NCBI RefSeq assembly: GCF_000014965.1
Contig: NC_008554.1
Location: 1,910,001 to 1,974,000 of the forward strand
DNA from: Syntrophobacter fumaroxidans MPOB
GTDB lineage: Bacteria; Desulfobacterota; Syntrophobacteria; Syntrophobacterales; Syntrophobacteraceae
DNA: 64,000 bases
Reading direction: 5' to 3'
Shown here: positions 1 to 13,802 of the stretch, in pieces
Position numbering within the stretch: the first letter of the stretch is position 1
Layout: every line of letters starts with the position of its first letter
The notes under the pieces: generated by a model
Databases searched by the model: none
What the model was told of the DNA's origin: nothing
What the model saw: only the letters and a program-made list of their open reading frames with translations
Translations under genes and position numbers: made by a program

Positions 1-186
1 GCGCTCCAGGAATTCCTGACGGTCAAGTCTGACGACGTGGCCGGCCGCACGCGCATGTACGAGAAAATCGTGAAGGGGGATAACACTCTCGAAGCCGGGC
101 TGCCCGAATCTTTCAACGTTCTGGTTAAGGAGCTTCAGGCCCTCGCCCTGGACGTGCGGCTCCTGGAAGAAGAGGAAGGCAATTGA
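1..186 (+). CDS. rpoB: RNA polymerase beta subunit, C-terminal end (partial)
   Basis: This is the last 61 codons of rpoB, open from the window's first base in frame 1 and ending at TGA 184-186. The peptide ends [20 protein letters not shown], which matches the conserved RpoB C-terminus that packs against RpoC in the RNA polymerase core. The gene is truncated by the window edge, not biologically. rpoC follows after about 100 bases, the usual rpoB-rpoC order, so the two are almost certainly co-transcribed. The 98-base spacer holds a CCGCGG inverted repeat (about 211-235) of unknown role. Confidence 0.95.
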   Translation, partial: ALQEFLTVKSDDVAGRTRMYEKIVKGDNTLEAGLPESFNVLVKELQALALDVRLLEEEEGN

Positions 187-284
187 CCGGCATCGGTCAT
201 GATTGCGGAAAGCGCCGCGGGTCGAAACCGTCCGCGGGTTCCGTTTGACCGTTCAATAAGCTCGTGATTTACAAGGAGGCTCCT

Positions 285-4340
<4,056 letters not shown>

Positions 4341-4497
4341 AAGGCTGCGCGTGCGAGGGCGTGTGCCTGGGGAGAAGCTTCGCGGCATCTCCATCCGTGG
4401 CGTTCCACTCGGTCCGGCGGCGGTTGCCCGGGGCAGGCCGCTCATCTCGGCCTGCCGGACGGAACGGTCGATTTCGGCTCGCATTGTCAGAAAGGGC

Positions 4498-4526
4498 TTG
4501 ACAAAATCAGTGCCCGCCTATAAATA
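4498..4526 (+). promoter_or_regulatory. Predicted sigma70 promoter for rpsL (str operon)
   Basis: TTGACA at 4498-4503 is a perfect -35 box. TATAAATA at 4519-4526 gives a -10 box with 15 to 17 bases of spacing depending on register. It lies in the 274-base rpoC-rpsL gap, about 90 bases before rpsL, so the str genes can be transcribed apart from rpoBC. Confidence 0.6.
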
Positions 4527-4614
4527 GAGGAGATTTCCAAGCCTGTCTGCTTGGAGAGGTCGAGCATTATTTGGTATTTGGGAACATCAGAATTTGAGCG
4601 GAGACGAAGCGCAA

Positions 4615-4986
4615 ATGCCCACAATCAACCAGTTGGTTCGAAAAGGCAGAGAAGAGATTCGGAAGAAATCGAGCACCCCCGCCCTTCAGTGCTGTCCGCA
4701 AAAGCGGGGAGTGTGTGTGCGCGTTTACACGACCACGCCGAAGAAGCCCAATTCGGCTTTGCGCAAGATCGCGCGCGTGCGCCTGACCAACGGCATCGAG
4801 GTGACGTCCTATATCCCCGGTATCGGGCACAATCTGCAGGAACACTCGGTGGTGCTGATCAGGGGGGGGCGTGTGAAGGATCTGCCGGGCGTACGCTATC
4901 ATATCATCCGCGGCACTCTGGACGCGCTTGGGGTGGCTGACCGAAAGCAGGGACGCTCCAAGTACGGCACCAAGAGGCCGAAGTAA
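4615..4986 (+). CDS. rpsL: 30S ribosomal protein S12
   Basis: S12 is the decoding-centre protein of the 30S subunit and the streptomycin-resistance locus. The ATG at 4615 gives the canonical start [12 protein letters not shown] and a 123-aa protein; the longer frame from TTG 4594 has no homology support. The conserved [12 protein letters not shown] loop is intact with wild-type lysines. The loop [10 protein letters not shown] carries Asp89, the residue methylthiolated by RimO. A rimO gene lies at 25002-26336 in this window. GGAG at about 4600 is the probable ribosome binding site. A promoter lies upstream and a terminator-like hairpin follows before rpsG. Confidence 0.98.
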   Translation: MPTINQLVRKGREEIRKKSSTPALQCCPQKRGVCVRVYTTTPKKPNSALRKIARVRLTNGIEVTSYIPGIGHNLQEHSVVLIRGGRVKDLPGVRYHIIRGTLDALGVADRKQGRSKYGTKRPK

Positions 4987-5006
4987 GCTGGACAGAGATT
5001 AGCTAT

Positions 5007-5051
5007 GGGGCCATGGCTAAGGGTTTTCGGTCATGGCCTCTCTTTTGTTTT
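5007..5051 (+). terminator. Terminator-like hairpin between rpsL and rpsG
   Basis: GGGGCCATG (5007-5015) pairs with CATGGCCTC (5032-5040), with one G:T wobble, and TCTTTTGTTTT follows at 5041-5051. It has the form of an intrinsic terminator but sits inside the str operon. It may therefore be a leaky terminator, an attenuator or an S7 feedback structure; in E. coli the S12-S7 spacer is the S7 translational operator. Confidence 0.6.
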
Positions 5052-5079
5052 GAATAATTCATAAGGGTTGAGGGAACGG

Positions 5080-5550
5080 ATGCCAAGGAGAAGAGAAGTT
5101 CCGAAACGCTATGTCTTGCCGGATCCGAAGTACAACAGCAAGTTGGCGGCCAAATTCATCAACAACCTCATGCGCCGGGGCAAGAAGAGTCTGGCGGAGC
5201 ACGTTCTGTACGGGGCACTGGACCTTATCGAGCAGCGCTCCAAGCAGGACCCTCTGGACCTCTTTCACAAAGCCATGGAAAATGTGAGGCCCGTCGTCGA
5301 GGTGAAGTCCAGACGAGTGGGCGGCGCCACCTACCAGGTTCCGGTGGAGGTTCGTCACGAACGTCGGGACGCGTTGGCCATGAGATGGATCATCAACTAC
5401 GCCAAGCAGCGTACCGAAAAGACGATGATCCAGAGGCTTGCCGGTGAGCTCCAGGATGCGGCCCAGAATCGCGGCGGCTCAGTGAAAAAGAGAGAGGATA
5501 CTCACCGCATGGCCGAGGCAAACAAGGCATTCGCGCATTATCGGTGGTAG
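5080..5550 (+). CDS. rpsG: 30S ribosomal protein S7
   Basis: S7 is the primary binding protein of the 30S head. The ATG at 5080 (after GAGGGA) gives [10 protein letters not shown], the family's usual start, and 156 aa. The in-frame TTG at 5068 is rejected because it only adds MRER. Conserved segments are visible, for example [13 protein letters not shown] near the N-terminus and GGATYQVP in the middle. It follows rpsL after a hairpin. The expected next gene, fusA, is absent, and tuf follows after 211 bases. S7 is the autogenous translational repressor of the str operon in E. coli; whether this holds here is inference. Confidence 0.98.
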   Translation: MPRRREVPKRYVLPDPKYNSKLAAKFINNLMRRGKKSLAEHVLYGALDLIEQRSKQDPLDLFHKAMENVRPVVEVKSRRVGGATYQVPVEVRHERRDALAMRWIINYAKQRTEKTMIQRLAGELQDAAQNRGGSVKKREDTHRMAEANKAFAHYRW

Positions 5551-5761
5551 TCTGCCCTCCTCCACAGACCTTCTGTGAGCAGCAGCCATAGCGAGTCCCG
5601 GAGCCGGCCGGTCGCTGAATTTCCCTCCCGCAAGAATCGCGGTAGTGACATTCGACAGAAAGAAGCTCGGGTCAGACACGGAACGCAGCGCTCGAACCCG
5701 CCTCAAGGCTGGTGCGGGCCGGAGCGAAGAACGGTATCGAGTTCGGCAAGGAGGAAGTACG

Positions 5762-6955
5762 ATGGGCAAGAAGAAATTTGAGCGGACGAAGCCGCATGTG
5801 AACGTGGGCACGGTGGGTCACATCGATCACGGCAAGACGACGTTGACGGCGGCCATCACCAAGCAGTTGGCCAAGCGCGGCCGGGCCGAATTCGTGCCGT
5901 TCGATCAGATTGACAAGGCACCCGAGGAGCGCGAGCGCGGCATCACCATCGCCACGGCGCACGTGGAATACGAGACGGACAAGCGGCATTACGCTCACGT
6001 GGACTGCCCGGGGCACGCGGATTACATCAAGAACATGATCACCGGAGCCGCTCAGATGGACGGAGCCATCCTGGTGGTGGCGGCCGACGACGGTCCGATG
6101 CCGCAGACCCGCGAGCATATTCTTCTGTCGCGTCAGGTGGGGGTTCCCTACATCGTGGTGTTTCTGAACAAGGTGGACATGGTGGATGATCCGGAGCTGA
6201 TCGAGCTCGTGGAGCTGGAGTTGCGGGAGCTTCTGAGCAAGTACGGTTTTCCGGGCGACGACGTGCCCATCATCAAGGGTTCGGCGTTGCGGGCGCTGGA
6301 GGCCGACGATCCCGAGCATCCGGACACCAAGTGCATATTCGAGTTGATGGAAGCCATCGACGCGTATGTGCCGGACCCGGTGCGCGATATCGACAAGCCC
6401 TTTTTGATGCCCATCGAGGATGTGTTTTCGATCAGCGGGCGCGGCACGGTGGTGACGGGGCGTGTGGAGCGCGGGGTCATCCGGGTGAGCGAGGATGTGG
6501 AGATCGTGGGTTTCCGGCCGACGTTCAAGACGGTGTGCACGGGTGTGGAGATGTTCCGCAAGACCCTGGACCAGGGGCAGGCGGGCGACAACGTGGGGGT
6601 GCTGCTGCGGGGCACCAAGCGCGACGAGGTGGAGCGCGGGCAGGTGGTGGCCAAGCCGGGGAGCATCACGCCGCACACGAAGTTCAAGGCCGAGGTCTAC
6701 GTGTTGAAAAAAGAGGAAGGCGGGCGGCACACGCCGTTTTTCCCGGGTTACCGGCCGCAGTTTTATTTCCGCACCACCGACGTCACGGGGATCATGACGC
6801 TGCCCGAGGGGGTGGAGATGGTCATGCCCGGAGACAACATCAGCACCGAGGTCCACCTGATCACGCCCGTGGCTCTGGAAAAGGAACTGCGCTTCGCCAT
6901 CCGTGAAGGCGGTCGCACCGTCGGCGCAGGCGTCATCACCGAGATCATCGAGTGA
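5762..6955 (+). CDS. tuf: Translation elongation factor Tu
   Basis: EF-Tu is the GTPase that delivers aminoacyl-tRNA to the ribosome. I set the start at ATG 5762, preceded by AAGGAGG (5749-5755), giving [14 protein letters not shown] and 397 aa. The upstream in-frame extension has no homology. GTPase motifs are intact: GHIDHGKT (19-26), DCPGH and NKVD, followed by the two beta-barrel domains. Base composition in third positions is strongly G/C, as expected of a highly expressed gene. It stands directly between rpsG and rpsJ without fusA. A second tuf copy elsewhere is possible but cannot be seen from this window. Confidence 0.98.
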   Translation: MGKKKFERTKPHVNVGTVGHIDHGKTTLTAAITKQLAKRGRAEFVPFDQIDKAPEERERGITIATAHVEYETDKRHYAHVDCPGHADYIKNMITGAAQMDGAILVVAADDGPMPQTREHILLSRQVGVPYIVVFLNKVDMVDDPELIELVELELRELLSKYGFPGDDVPIIKGSALRALEADDPEHPDTKCIFELMEAIDAYVPDPVRDIDKPFLMPIEDVFSISGRGTVVTGRVERGVIRVSEDVEIVGFRPTFKTVCTGVEMFRKTLDQGQAGDNVGVLLRGTKRDEVERGQVVAKPGSITPHTKFKAEVYVLKKEEGGRHTPFFPGYRPQFYFRTTDVTGIMTLPEGVEMVMPGDNISTEVHLITPVALEKELRFAIREGGRTVGAGVITEIIE

Positions 6956-7027
6956 TCTGCCAAGGATATCGGCCGGTCGTTCCTGAGGGTGCGCCGGTCT
7001 TAATGTTACGGGGACAGAGAAATCATG

Positions 7028-7336
7028 ATGACGAATCAAAGAATTCGCATCCGTTTGAAAGCTTACGATCATAAATTGCTCGACCAGTCGACGAGTGAAA
7101 TCGTGATGACCGCCAAGAAGACGGGCGCGCGAGTGGCCGGACCCATTCCTCTTCCCACGAAGATACACAGGTACACGGTTTTGAGGTCCCCGCACGTCGA
7201 CAAGAAATCGCGGGAGCAATTCGAGATTCGCGTCCACAAACGTCTGATCGATATACTGGAACCGACTCAACAAACGGTCGATTCATTGATGAAGTTGGAT
7301 CTGTCCGCCGGGGTGGATGTGGAAATCAAGCTCTAG
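7028..7336 (+). CDS. rpsJ: 30S ribosomal protein S10
   Basis: S10 is a 30S head protein, and NusE in transcription antitermination. Two adjacent ATGs occur (7025 and 7028). I prefer 7028 because it gives [15 protein letters not shown], aligned with the E. coli N-terminus, and 102 aa (E. coli 103). The conserved [14 protein letters not shown] and [15 protein letters not shown] segments are clear. It is the first gene of the S10 block and lies 72 bases after tuf, with no obvious promoter between, so read-through from the str block is likely. The downstream order rplC-rplD-rplW-rplB is canonical. Confidence 0.97.
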   Translation: MTNQRIRIRLKAYDHKLLDQSTSEIVMTAKKTGARVAGPIPLPTKIHRYTVLRSPHVDKKSREQFEIRVHKRLIDILEPTQQTVDSLMKLDLSAGVDVEIKL

Positions 7337-7377
7337 AGCTTCGAGCGGTGTGTTTATCCGAAAGAGAGCAATCTGCC

Positions 7378-8010
7378 ATGATCAAAGCAATTGTCGGACG
7401 CAAGCTGCAAATGTCCCAGATTTTCGCCGAGGACGGGACGGCTGTCCCGATCACGCTGATCCAGGCGGGACCATGTACCGTCACTCAGGTGAAGACGCCC
7501 GAGAGGGACGGCTATTCCGCCCTTCAGATCGGTTTCGGAAGCCGTAAGCCCAAGAACGTCAACAAGCCCATGAAAGGGCATCTCGACAAGGTCGGCAAGG
7601 GGTATTTCGAAGTGCTGCGGGAAATCCGCATGGAGAACGCTTCCGATCACGAGGTCGGGGAGGACCTTGCCGCTGACGTTTTCGAAATCGGCGAGCGCAT
7701 CGACGTTATCGGAACGACCAAGGGAAAGGGCTACGCCGGCACGATCAAGCGATGGGGATTTCAGCGCGGACCTTCCGGCCACGGTTCCAAGAACATCAGG
7801 GAACCCGGCTCGACGGGCAACGCCACCTTCCCCGGCCGAGTGATCAAGGGCAAGAAGATGCCGGGGCAAAAGGGAAACAAGCGCACCACCGTCATGAACC
7901 TGCGCATCATCGACGTGCGCCCCGAGGAGAATCTGCTGATCGTCAAAGGTGCCGTCCCGGGTTCGCAAAACGGGATCGTGCTCATCCGCAAGACAAACAG
8001 GGCCAAGTAG
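7378..8010 (+). CDS. rplC: 50S ribosomal protein L3
   Basis: L3 helps nucleate 50S assembly and reaches toward the peptidyl-transferase centre. I use the ATG at 7378 ([16 protein letters not shown]), giving 210 aa. The TTG-initiated extension from 7348 lacks family support. The extended internal loop with [17 protein letters not shown] (about residues 125-145) and the motif [18 protein letters not shown] are typical; the Gln in MPGQKG is the usual target of PrmB-type methylation in other bacteria. It lies in the S10 operon, 41 bases after rpsJ and 40 bases before rplD. Confidence 0.97.
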
Positions 8011-8050
8011 AGCCAAGGGTCGTTCGTTCCGGGAGAATTTGAGGATCGTC

Positions 8051-8674
8051 ATGCCAACAGTGGATATTTTCAATACCAATCGTGATGTGGTGGGGCAACT
8101 TGAGCTCAGCGACGCCGTCTTCGCCGTCCCGCTGAGACCACACGTCCTGCACGAGGTGGTTCTCTACCAGCTCGCGAAGCGCCGCGCCGGGACCGTCAAG
8201 ACCAAGGGGCGCAGTGACGTTGCCGGGGGCGGCAAGAAACCGTGGCGCCAGAAAGGCACCGGCAGGGCTCGCGCGGGCACGAGCCGTTCACCCATCTGGC
8301 GCGGCGGGGGAACCATTCACGGGCCACAGCCTCGGGACTATGAAATGCGCATCCCCAAGAAGGTCCGGCGCCTGGCCGTCAAGATGGCGTTGAGTCAGAA
8401 ACTGATCGACCGGGAGCTGACGGTTCTGGACCAGCTCCAGCTCGAGCAGATCAAGACCAGGGATTTCGCGGCCATCCTCGATCGTTTCGAGCTCAGCAAG
8501 ACGCTCGTTGTGATCGCTCAACCCGATGAGAAGCTGCAGAAATCGGCCCGGAACATCCCCAACGTCAAGGTTCTGAGGACGGAGGGCTTGAATGTGTACG
8601 ATCTGCTCAATCATCGCAGCGTGCTTTTGACCCGGGAAACGATCGGGAAAATAGAGGAGACACTAGGATCATGA
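8051..8674 (+). CDS. rplD: 50S ribosomal protein L4
   Basis: L4 lines the peptide exit tunnel and in E. coli represses the S10 operon. The ATG at 8051 gives [16 protein letters not shown] and 207 aa. The tunnel loop with [20 protein letters not shown] and [17 protein letters not shown] is well conserved. The stop overlaps the next start (rplW) in an ATGA arrangement, so L4 and L23 are probably translationally coupled. The in-frame extension upstream overlaps rplC and is not supported by homology. Confidence 0.97.
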
Positions 8675-8964
8675 ATGAGAAATCGTACCGGATTCTCAAG
8701 CGTCCTCTAGTCACTGAAAAGAGCACCACCGAGAAGGATGAGCACAACAAGCTCTTTTTCGAAGTGGACCGCCGGGCGAACAAGATCGAGATCAAGGAGG
8801 CGGTGGAGCAGATTTTCAAGGTGGATGTGCTGGATGTGGCGACGATGAATGTCCGGGGGAAGAAGAAGCGCGTCGGCCGTTACTTTACGAAACGAGCCGA
8901 CCGGAAAAAGGCTATGGTCACGATCAAGCCCGGTCAGCGCGTTGAATTCTTTGAAGGTGTATAG
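8671..8964 (+). CDS. rplW: 50S ribosomal protein L23
   Basis: L23 sits at the peptide exit and is the docking site for trigger factor and SRP. The 97-aa protein starts [19 protein letters not shown], with the classic PxxTEKS motif, and the start codon overlaps the rplD stop by four bases (ATGA). The conserved internal stretch [12 protein letters not shown]-like is seen as [17 protein letters not shown] near residue 55. A 150-base gap with several GC-rich inverted repeats (about 8990-9060) separates it from rplB, longer than usual in this operon. Confidence 0.97.
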
Positions 8965-9114
8965 GCTTAGGAGCGTGTTGGACGACCTGCCCCGAAGGCC
9001 CACCGTCCGGGACCGTCGGTCGGAAAGACCGGGGAACGCCGGTCCGGCCGTGGCGGAAATGACGAACAGGGGGGTTCGGGAGCTGTTGCAACAGGCTGTT
9101 AGAGGGGATGATCA

Positions 9115-9936
9115 ATGGGCATTCGAAAAGTAAATCCGACATCGGCCGGCCGCCGGTTCCAGACATATGCCACCTTTGAGGAATTGAGCAACGTTGAGCC
9201 GGAAAAGAGCCTGCTGGAGCCTCTGCGCCGGTCGGGAGGCCGCAACGCTTCCGGCCGCGTGACGTCATGGCACAGGGGCGGCGGACATAAGCGCCGCTAT
9301 CGCATCATCGACTTCAAGCGCAACAAGGAAAACATCCCGGCAACGGTCGCGAGCATCGAATACGATCCCAACCGTTCGTCGCACATCGCCCTGCTGAAAT
9401 ACGCCGACGGTGAGAAGCGATACATCATCGCACCCGTCGGCCTGTCCGTCGGCGACACCGTTCTTACCGGCGCCGAAGCCGACATCAAGCCGGGCAACTG
9501 CCTCCGGTTGGCCAACATGCCCCTGGGCACCATCATCCACAACGTGGAGCTCAAGCCCGGCAAGGGGGGGCAACTGGCCCGTTCGGCGGGGTCCAGCATA
9601 CAGTTGATCGCCAAGGAGGGCACGCACGCAATTTTGCGGCTTCCGTCGAGTGAAATGCGTATGGTGCCGATTTCCTGCAAAGCGACGGTGGGTCAGGTCG
9701 GCAACATCGATCACGAGAACCTGTCCCTGGGAAAGGCGGGCCGGAAGCGGTGGCTCGGCAAGCGGCCTCACGTTCGCGGCGTTGCCATGAACCCGGTCGA
9801 TCATCCCATGGGCGGCGGCGAAGGAAGAAGCTCCGGCGGGCGGCATCCCTGCACGCCCTGGGGTGTGCCCACCAAGGGCTACAGGACGCGCAAGTCCAAG
9901 CGCAGCGACAAGCTCATCGTCCATCGAAGGAAGTAG
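9115..9936 (+). CDS. rplB: 50S ribosomal protein L2
   Basis: L2 is a core 50S protein needed for subunit association and peptidyl-transferase activity. It has 273 aa, starting [17 protein letters not shown] at ATG 9115 after AGAGGGG. The conserved [25 protein letters not shown] and [18 protein letters not shown] segments are all present; the last contains the functionally important His of the L2 family. It is followed by a 130-base gap before rpsS in which I recognise nothing. Confidence 0.98.
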   Translation: MGIRKVNPTSAGRRFQTYATFEELSNVEPEKSLLEPLRRSGGRNASGRVTSWHRGGGHKRRYRIIDFKRNKENIPATVASIEYDPNRSSHIALLKYADGEKRYIIAPVGLSVGDTVLTGAEADIKPGNCLRLANMPLGTIIHNVELKPGKGGQLARSAGSSIQLIAKEGTHAILRLPSSEMRMVPISCKATVGQVGNIDHENLSLGKAGRKRWLGKRPHVRGVAMNPVDHPMGGGEGRSSGGRHPCTPWGVPTKGYRTRKSKRSDKLIVHRRK

Positions 9937-10066
9937 CCGCCCGGCTCGGCTCCTCGGCGGCCCCGCACGATGGCTGCGTTGCCGGGGGTCCGATGATGCG
10001 GGCGGGGGTGTAAAAATGAAAACGGCGGGTTGTGGACCGGAGGTCAAGCGATAGAAGGAGAAAAAG

Positions 10067-10354
10067 GTGCCTCGCTCTCTTAAGAAGGGGCCATTCGTTG
10101 ATGGCCATTTGTTTGAAAAGATTTACAAGGCCAAGGAGACCGGCGATCGGAAAGTCATCAAGACCTGGTCCAGGCGGTCCACCATCGTGCCCGAGTTTGT
10201 GGGGATAACGGTGGCGGTGCACAACGGCAAGAAGTTCATCCCCGTTTTCATTACGGAGAACATGGTAGGTCACAAGCTGGGGGAATTCGCTCCTACCAGG
10301 ACTTTCTACGGTCATGCCGGTGACAAGAAGTCCAAGGTGAAAGGGAAGAAATAA
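10067..10354 (+). CDS. rpsS: 30S ribosomal protein S19
   Basis: S19 is a 30S head protein that contacts S13 and the A-site region. It starts with GTG 10067, read as Met, after AGAAGGAG, giving [16 protein letters not shown] and 95 aa. Conserved features include [13 protein letters not shown] and [13 protein letters not shown]-like (here [16 protein letters not shown]). The TAA stop shares its last base with the ATG of rplV, so the two are tightly coupled. Confidence 0.97.
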   Translation: MPRSLKKGPFVDGHLFEKIYKAKETGDRKVIKTWSRRSTIVPEFVGITVAVHNGKKFIPVFITENMVGHKLGEFAPTRTFYGHAGDKKSKVKGKK

Positions 10355-10686
10355 TGGAAGTCAGAGCCGTGAGCAAGTTCTTGCGTGTCTCGCCGCATAA
10401 GGCTCGCCTGGTCGCGGACCTGGTTCGCGGGAAGAAGGTCAGCGATGCCTTGACTATCCTCAAGTTCACGCCCAAGAAAAGCGGCCGGTTCATCAACAAG
10501 ACGTTGCGCTCGGCGGTGGCCAACGCCGAGAATACCAAGTCGATGGACGTGGAGACCCTTTTCGTCAAGTCCATTTTCGTCGACAAAGGCCCGCAGCTCA
10601 AGCGCTGGCGGCCGCGTGCGATGGGGCGTGCGACCAAGATCCTGAAGGGGTCGAGTCACATTACGATCATACTGGCTGAGAAATAG
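10354..10686 (+). CDS. rplV: 50S ribosomal protein L22
   Basis: L22 lines the exit tunnel with L4. It has 110 aa, starting [20 protein letters not shown] at ATG 10354, which overlaps the last base of the rpsS stop codon. The tunnel hairpin region is present as KGPQLKRWRPRAMGRATKI. The C-terminal HITIILAEK is typical. About 120 bases separate it from the true start of rpsC, and no promoter or terminator is obvious there. Confidence 0.97.
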   Translation: MEVRAVSKFLRVSPHKARLVADLVRGKKVSDALTILKFTPKKSGRFINKTLRSAVANAENTKSMDVETLFVKSIFVDKGPQLKRWRPRAMGRATKILKGSSHITIILAEK

Positions 10687-10809
10687 CGATATCGGTCGGG
10701 CCCGTTCCTTGACGGAGCGGGTTGTTCACCAGGGATGCAATCATTATTATTCATCGGTTTTTCAGATTTGAAGGCGTGGAGAACCGAGAGCGATCTGCGG
10801 AGGTGGAGT

Positions 10810-11436
10810 TTGGGACAGAAGGTACATCCAACCGGGTTCCGTCTGGGCATTCTGAAGTCCTGGGATTCACGGTGGTTCGCCACCAAGGATTATGCGAAGC
10901 TGGTCCACGAAGACCGGAAGATCCGCGACTATATCAAAGCGCGGCTCTATCATGCCGGCATTGCGAAGGTCGAGATCGAACGGGCCGCCAACAAGGTGAA
11001 AATTCGTATCTTCACGGCGCGTCCGGGCATCGTGATCGGCAAGAAGGGGGCGGAAATCGAAACCCTGCGCCGCGACCTGGAACGGAAATTCAAACGCGAA
11101 ATCCTTATCGACATCCAGGAAGTGCGCCGCCCCGAACTCGATGCCACCCTGGTGGGCGAGAACATCTCCTTGCAGCTGGTCCGGCGCGTGGCATTCCGCC
11201 GCGCGATGAAACGGGCCGTTAGCGCCGCGTTGAAATTCGGCGCCAAAGGCGTGCGCGTCGCGTCCGCCGGGCGACTGGGAGGCGCGGAAATGGCCAGGCG
11301 GGAATGGTACCGCGAGGGACGCGTGCCTCTCCATACGCTCAGAGCCGACATCGACTACGGCACCGCCATCGCGCGCACCACTTACGGCGCGATCGGTGTG
11401 AAGGTCTGGATATTCAAGGGTGAAGTGTTGCCCTGA
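10810..11436 (+). CDS. rpsC: 30S ribosomal protein S3
   Basis: S3 is part of the mRNA entry helicase of the 30S subunit. I place the start at TTG 10810, directly behind GGAGGTGGAG, giving [20 protein letters not shown], which aligns residue for residue with other S3 proteins, and 208 aa. The frame stays open upstream to an ATG at 10735, but those 25 codons have no homology. The KH domain motif [13 protein letters not shown] is clear, as is the C-terminal [19 protein letters not shown]-like region. This is a clear case of a TTG start being decided by the ribosome binding site. Confidence 0.97.
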   Translation: MGQKVHPTGFRLGILKSWDSRWFATKDYAKLVHEDRKIRDYIKARLYHAGIAKVEIERAANKVKIRIFTARPGIVIGKKGAEIETLRRDLERKFKREILIDIQEVRRPELDATLVGENISLQLVRRVAFRRAMKRAVSAALKFGAKGVRVASAGRLGGAEMARREWYREGRVPLHTLRADIDYGTAIARTTYGAIGVKVWIFKGEVLP

Positions 11437-11549
11437 GGCTGAACTTGGATTCGAACCGGCCGGAATCCGGATGCGCGGCACTGCGCGGGCGGGAACCCGC
11501 CCTTTTTCACGAGAGCGTCGGCGGTCGGTAACGGACAGGAGAAATTCTG

Positions 11550-11966
11550 ATGTTAGCGCCCAAGAGAGTGAAATTTCGAAAGCAACAGAAGGGTCGCATG
11601 AGGGGCACGGCCTTCCGCGGAAGCACGCTCAGTTTCGGCGACTTCGGCTTGAAGGCCCTCGAATGCGGCTACATCACCTCGAGGCAGATCGAGGCGGCGC
11701 GTATTGCCATCACGCGTCACGTGAAGCGTGGCGGCAAAGTTTGGATCCGGTTTTTCCCGGACAAGCCGTTCACCAAGAAGCCTGCTGAAACCCGTATGGG
11801 CAAGGGCAAGGGGTCTCCGGAAGGGTGGCATGCGGTCATCAAGCCCGGCAGGGTACTCTATGAGATCAAGGGCGTTCCGGAAACGATCGCGCGTGAGGCT
11901 CTGAACCTCGCCGCACACAAGCTTCCGATTCCAACGCGCTTCGTATCGAGGCAGGATGTGCTATGA
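11550..11966 (+). CDS. rplP: 50S ribosomal protein L16
   Basis: L16 helps shape the A site of the 50S subunit. It has 138 aa from ATG 11550, starting [19 protein letters not shown]. The conserved [19 protein letters not shown] and the segment [19 protein letters not shown] are present; the latter region carries the hydroxylated Arg in some bacteria. The stop overlaps the rpmC start (ATGA at 11963-11966), so L16 and L29 are probably coupled. GACAGGAGA about 10 bases upstream is the ribosome binding site. Confidence 0.97.
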   Translation: MLAPKRVKFRKQQKGRMRGTAFRGSTLSFGDFGLKALECGYITSRQIEAARIAITRHVKRGGKVWIRFFPDKPFTKKPAETRMGKGKGSPEGWHAVIKPGRVLYEIKGVPETIAREALNLAAHKLPIPTRFVSRQDVL

Positions 11967-12163
11967 AAACCAATGCGCTGCGAGACATGACGAATGACGA
12001 GCTGCTCCAGAAGCTCGCGGAAATCCGACAGGCGCTGTTCAATCTCAACTTTCAGCATGTGACGGGACAGTTGGAGAACACCGCTCAAATCAACAAGAAT
12101 CGGAAAGACATCGCCCGAATCTTGACGATTCTTCACGAGCGCGAGCAGAAGACGGCGGCATAA
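11963..12163 (+). CDS. rpmC: 50S ribosomal protein L29
   Basis: L29 is a small two-helix protein near the peptide exit. It has 66 aa, starting [18 protein letters not shown], with the usual [15 protein letters not shown] core and a basic helix [12 protein letters not shown]. The ATG overlaps the rplP stop by four bases. rpsQ starts 12 bases after its stop. Length and position in the L16-L29-S17 trio are canonical, so the assignment is safe despite its small size. Confidence 0.96.
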   Translation: MKTNALRDMTNDELLQKLAEIRQALFNLNFQHVTGQLENTAQINKNRKDIARILTILHEREQKTAA

Positions 12164-12174
12164 GGAAGAGACGT

Positions 12175-12438
12175 ATGGAAGAGCAGAAGTCCGGAAGAAA
12201 GACGCGCGTCGGCAGGGTACTGAGCAACAAAATGGACAAGACCGTGGTGGTTGTTGTGGAACGGCTTATCCATCATCCTCAGTATCACAAGTTTATCCGT
12301 CGCCAGAACAAGTTCAAGGCCCACGACGCGCAGAATGCATGCCGGGTGGGCGACCGCGTGATTATCGAAGAGAGCCGGCCGATCAGCAAGGACAAGCGAT
12401 GGGTGGTCGTGCAGGTTCTCGACAAGGCGGTCATCTAA
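12175..12438 (+). CDS. rpsQ: 30S ribosomal protein S17
   Basis: S17 is a primary 16S rRNA-binding protein. It has 87 aa, starting [20 protein letters not shown] at ATG 12175, after GGAAGAGA. The OB-fold core [19 protein letters not shown] and the conserved [17 protein letters not shown] are clear. It is the last gene of the S10-type block; rplN, the first of the spc block, follows after 52 bases. No separate promoter was recognised in that gap, so the blocks are probably transcribed as one unit. Confidence 0.97.
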   Translation: MEEQKSGRKTRVGRVLSNKMDKTVVVVVERLIHHPQYHKFIRRQNKFKAHDAQNACRVGDRVIIEESRPISKDKRWVVVQVLDKAVI

Positions 12439-12490
12439 CAGAGCTGCCCGTGCCGTTCCGGATCAGGCAGCCCAGTAACGGAGTAAGACC

Positions 12491-12859
12491 ATGATTCAAG
12501 CGGAAACGCAGCTGAACGCCGCGGACAATTCCGGCGCCAAACGCCTTTACTGCATCAAGGTTCTGGGAGGAACCAGGAAGCGGTACGCCTCGGTTGGCGA
12601 TATCATCGTGGTTTCCGTCAAGGAAGCCATTCCCAACGCCAAGGTCAAGAAGGGCGATGTCCTGAAGGCGGTGGTCGTTCGCACCCAGAAGGAAGTGCGC
12701 CGCCCCGACGGCTCCTACATCAAGTTTGATGACAATTCCGCCGTGCTCATCAATCAGGCTAAGGAACCCATCGGCACTCGCATCTTTGGGCCTGTCGCCC
12801 GGGAACTGCGGGCCAAGCAGTTCATGAAGATCATCTCACTGGCTCCGGAAGTGCTCTAG
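12491..12859 (+). CDS. rplN: 50S ribosomal protein L14
   Basis: L14 forms part of the subunit bridge and the RsfS docking site. It has 122 aa, starting [17 protein letters not shown]. The signature [18 protein letters not shown] and the C-terminal [13 protein letters not shown] are typical. It opens the spc-type gene order (L14-L24-L5-S14-S8-L6-L18-S5-L30-L15). ACGGAGTAAG before the ATG provides a ribosome binding site. Confidence 0.97.
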   Translation: MIQAETQLNAADNSGAKRLYCIKVLGGTRKRYASVGDIIVVSVKEAIPNAKVKKGDVLKAVVVRTQKEVRRPDGSYIKFDDNSAVLINQAKEPIGTRIFGPVARELRAKQFMKIISLAPEVL

Positions 12860-12878
12860 AACATAAGGGACTTGTCCA

Positions 12879-13208
12879 ATGAAAGGTCAGAAAAGCTATC
12901 GCATCAAGAAAAACGACACGGTCATGGTCGTCACCGGCAAGGATAAGGGAAAAAGCGGCAAGGTATTGCGCGTGATTTACAAGAAAGACCGGGCGATCGT
13001 CGAAAAGCTCAACATGATCAAGCGACACATGAAGCCGAGTCAACAGAACCGACAGGGGGGGATCCTCGAAAAGGAAAGTCCCATTCACATTTCCAACCTG
13101 ATGTTGATCTGTGCGAAGTGCACGGATCCGACCCGAGTGGGCTATAAGGTGCTCGATGACAACAAGAAGGTGCGCTTCTGCAAGAAGTGCAACGAGGTCA
13201 TCGACTAG
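12879..13208 (+). CDS. rplX: 50S ribosomal protein L24, zinc-motif form
   Basis: L24 is an assembly initiator of the 50S subunit. The 109-aa protein has the KOW motif ([18 protein letters not shown], residues about 13-30). Its C-terminal half carries two CxxC pairs, CAKC and CKKC, about 19 residues apart, which should bind zinc; E. coli L24 lacks these. It starts at ATG 12879, 20 bases after rplN. The zinc form fits with the cysteine-bearing S14, S4 and L36 in the same operon. Confidence 0.97.
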
Positions 13209-13248
13209 CGGGACGTCCATTCACCAAGGGCCGGAGTGGAGGCAATAC

Positions 13249-13788
13249 ATGGCAAGACTGCGGGAAACATACCGGAACGAGATAGCTCCCAAGCTTTCCG
13301 AACAGTTCAAGTACAAGAGCCCGATGCAGATACCCAGGTTGAGCAAGATCATCCTGAACATGGGTTTGGGCGATGCGATTCAGAACATCAAGATACTGGA
13401 CTCCGCGGCCGAGGAGCTCGGCATGATCAGCGGTCAGAAGCCCGTGATCACGAGAGCCCGTCAGAGCATCGCCGCGTTCAAGCTTCGCAAGGGAATGCCC
13501 ATCGGCTGCATGGTTACCCTGAGAGGGGACCGGATGTACGAGTTTTTCGATAAGCTGGTGAATGTCGCCCTGCCCCGCGTTCGTGACTTCCGGGGAGTTT
13601 CTTCGCGAGCCCTCGATGGCCGCGGGAACTACACCCTCGGCATCAAGGAACATATCATTTTCCCGGAAATCGACTACGACAAGATCGATAAGATCAAAGG
13701 CATGAACATCACCATCGTGACGACGGCAAAGAACGACGACGAAGCGCGAACGCTTCTGGCGTTGATGGGCATGCCGTTCAAACAGTAG
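13249..13788 (+). CDS. rplE: 50S ribosomal protein L5
   Basis: L5 binds 5S rRNA in the central protuberance. The ATG at 13249, after GTGGAGG, gives [16 protein letters not shown] and 179 aa, the family norm. The frame is open further upstream but overlaps rplX in another frame without homology. Conserved blocks are [33 protein letters not shown] and the C-terminal [18 protein letters not shown]. The zinc-type S14 gene follows after 15 bases. Confidence 0.97.
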
Positions 13789-13802
13789 AGGAGGACGCAC
13801 CA

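Noticed and set aside
5672-7273. A 533-codon open frame antisense to tuf and rpsJ
   Set aside because: It overlaps certain genes completely and reads as His/Arg/Leu-rich filler typical of antisense frames.
8965-9114. A regulatory leader with GC-rich hairpins before rplB
   Set aside because: Repeats of CCGGTC-type sequence occur, but they pair in many ways and no specific known structure can be supported.
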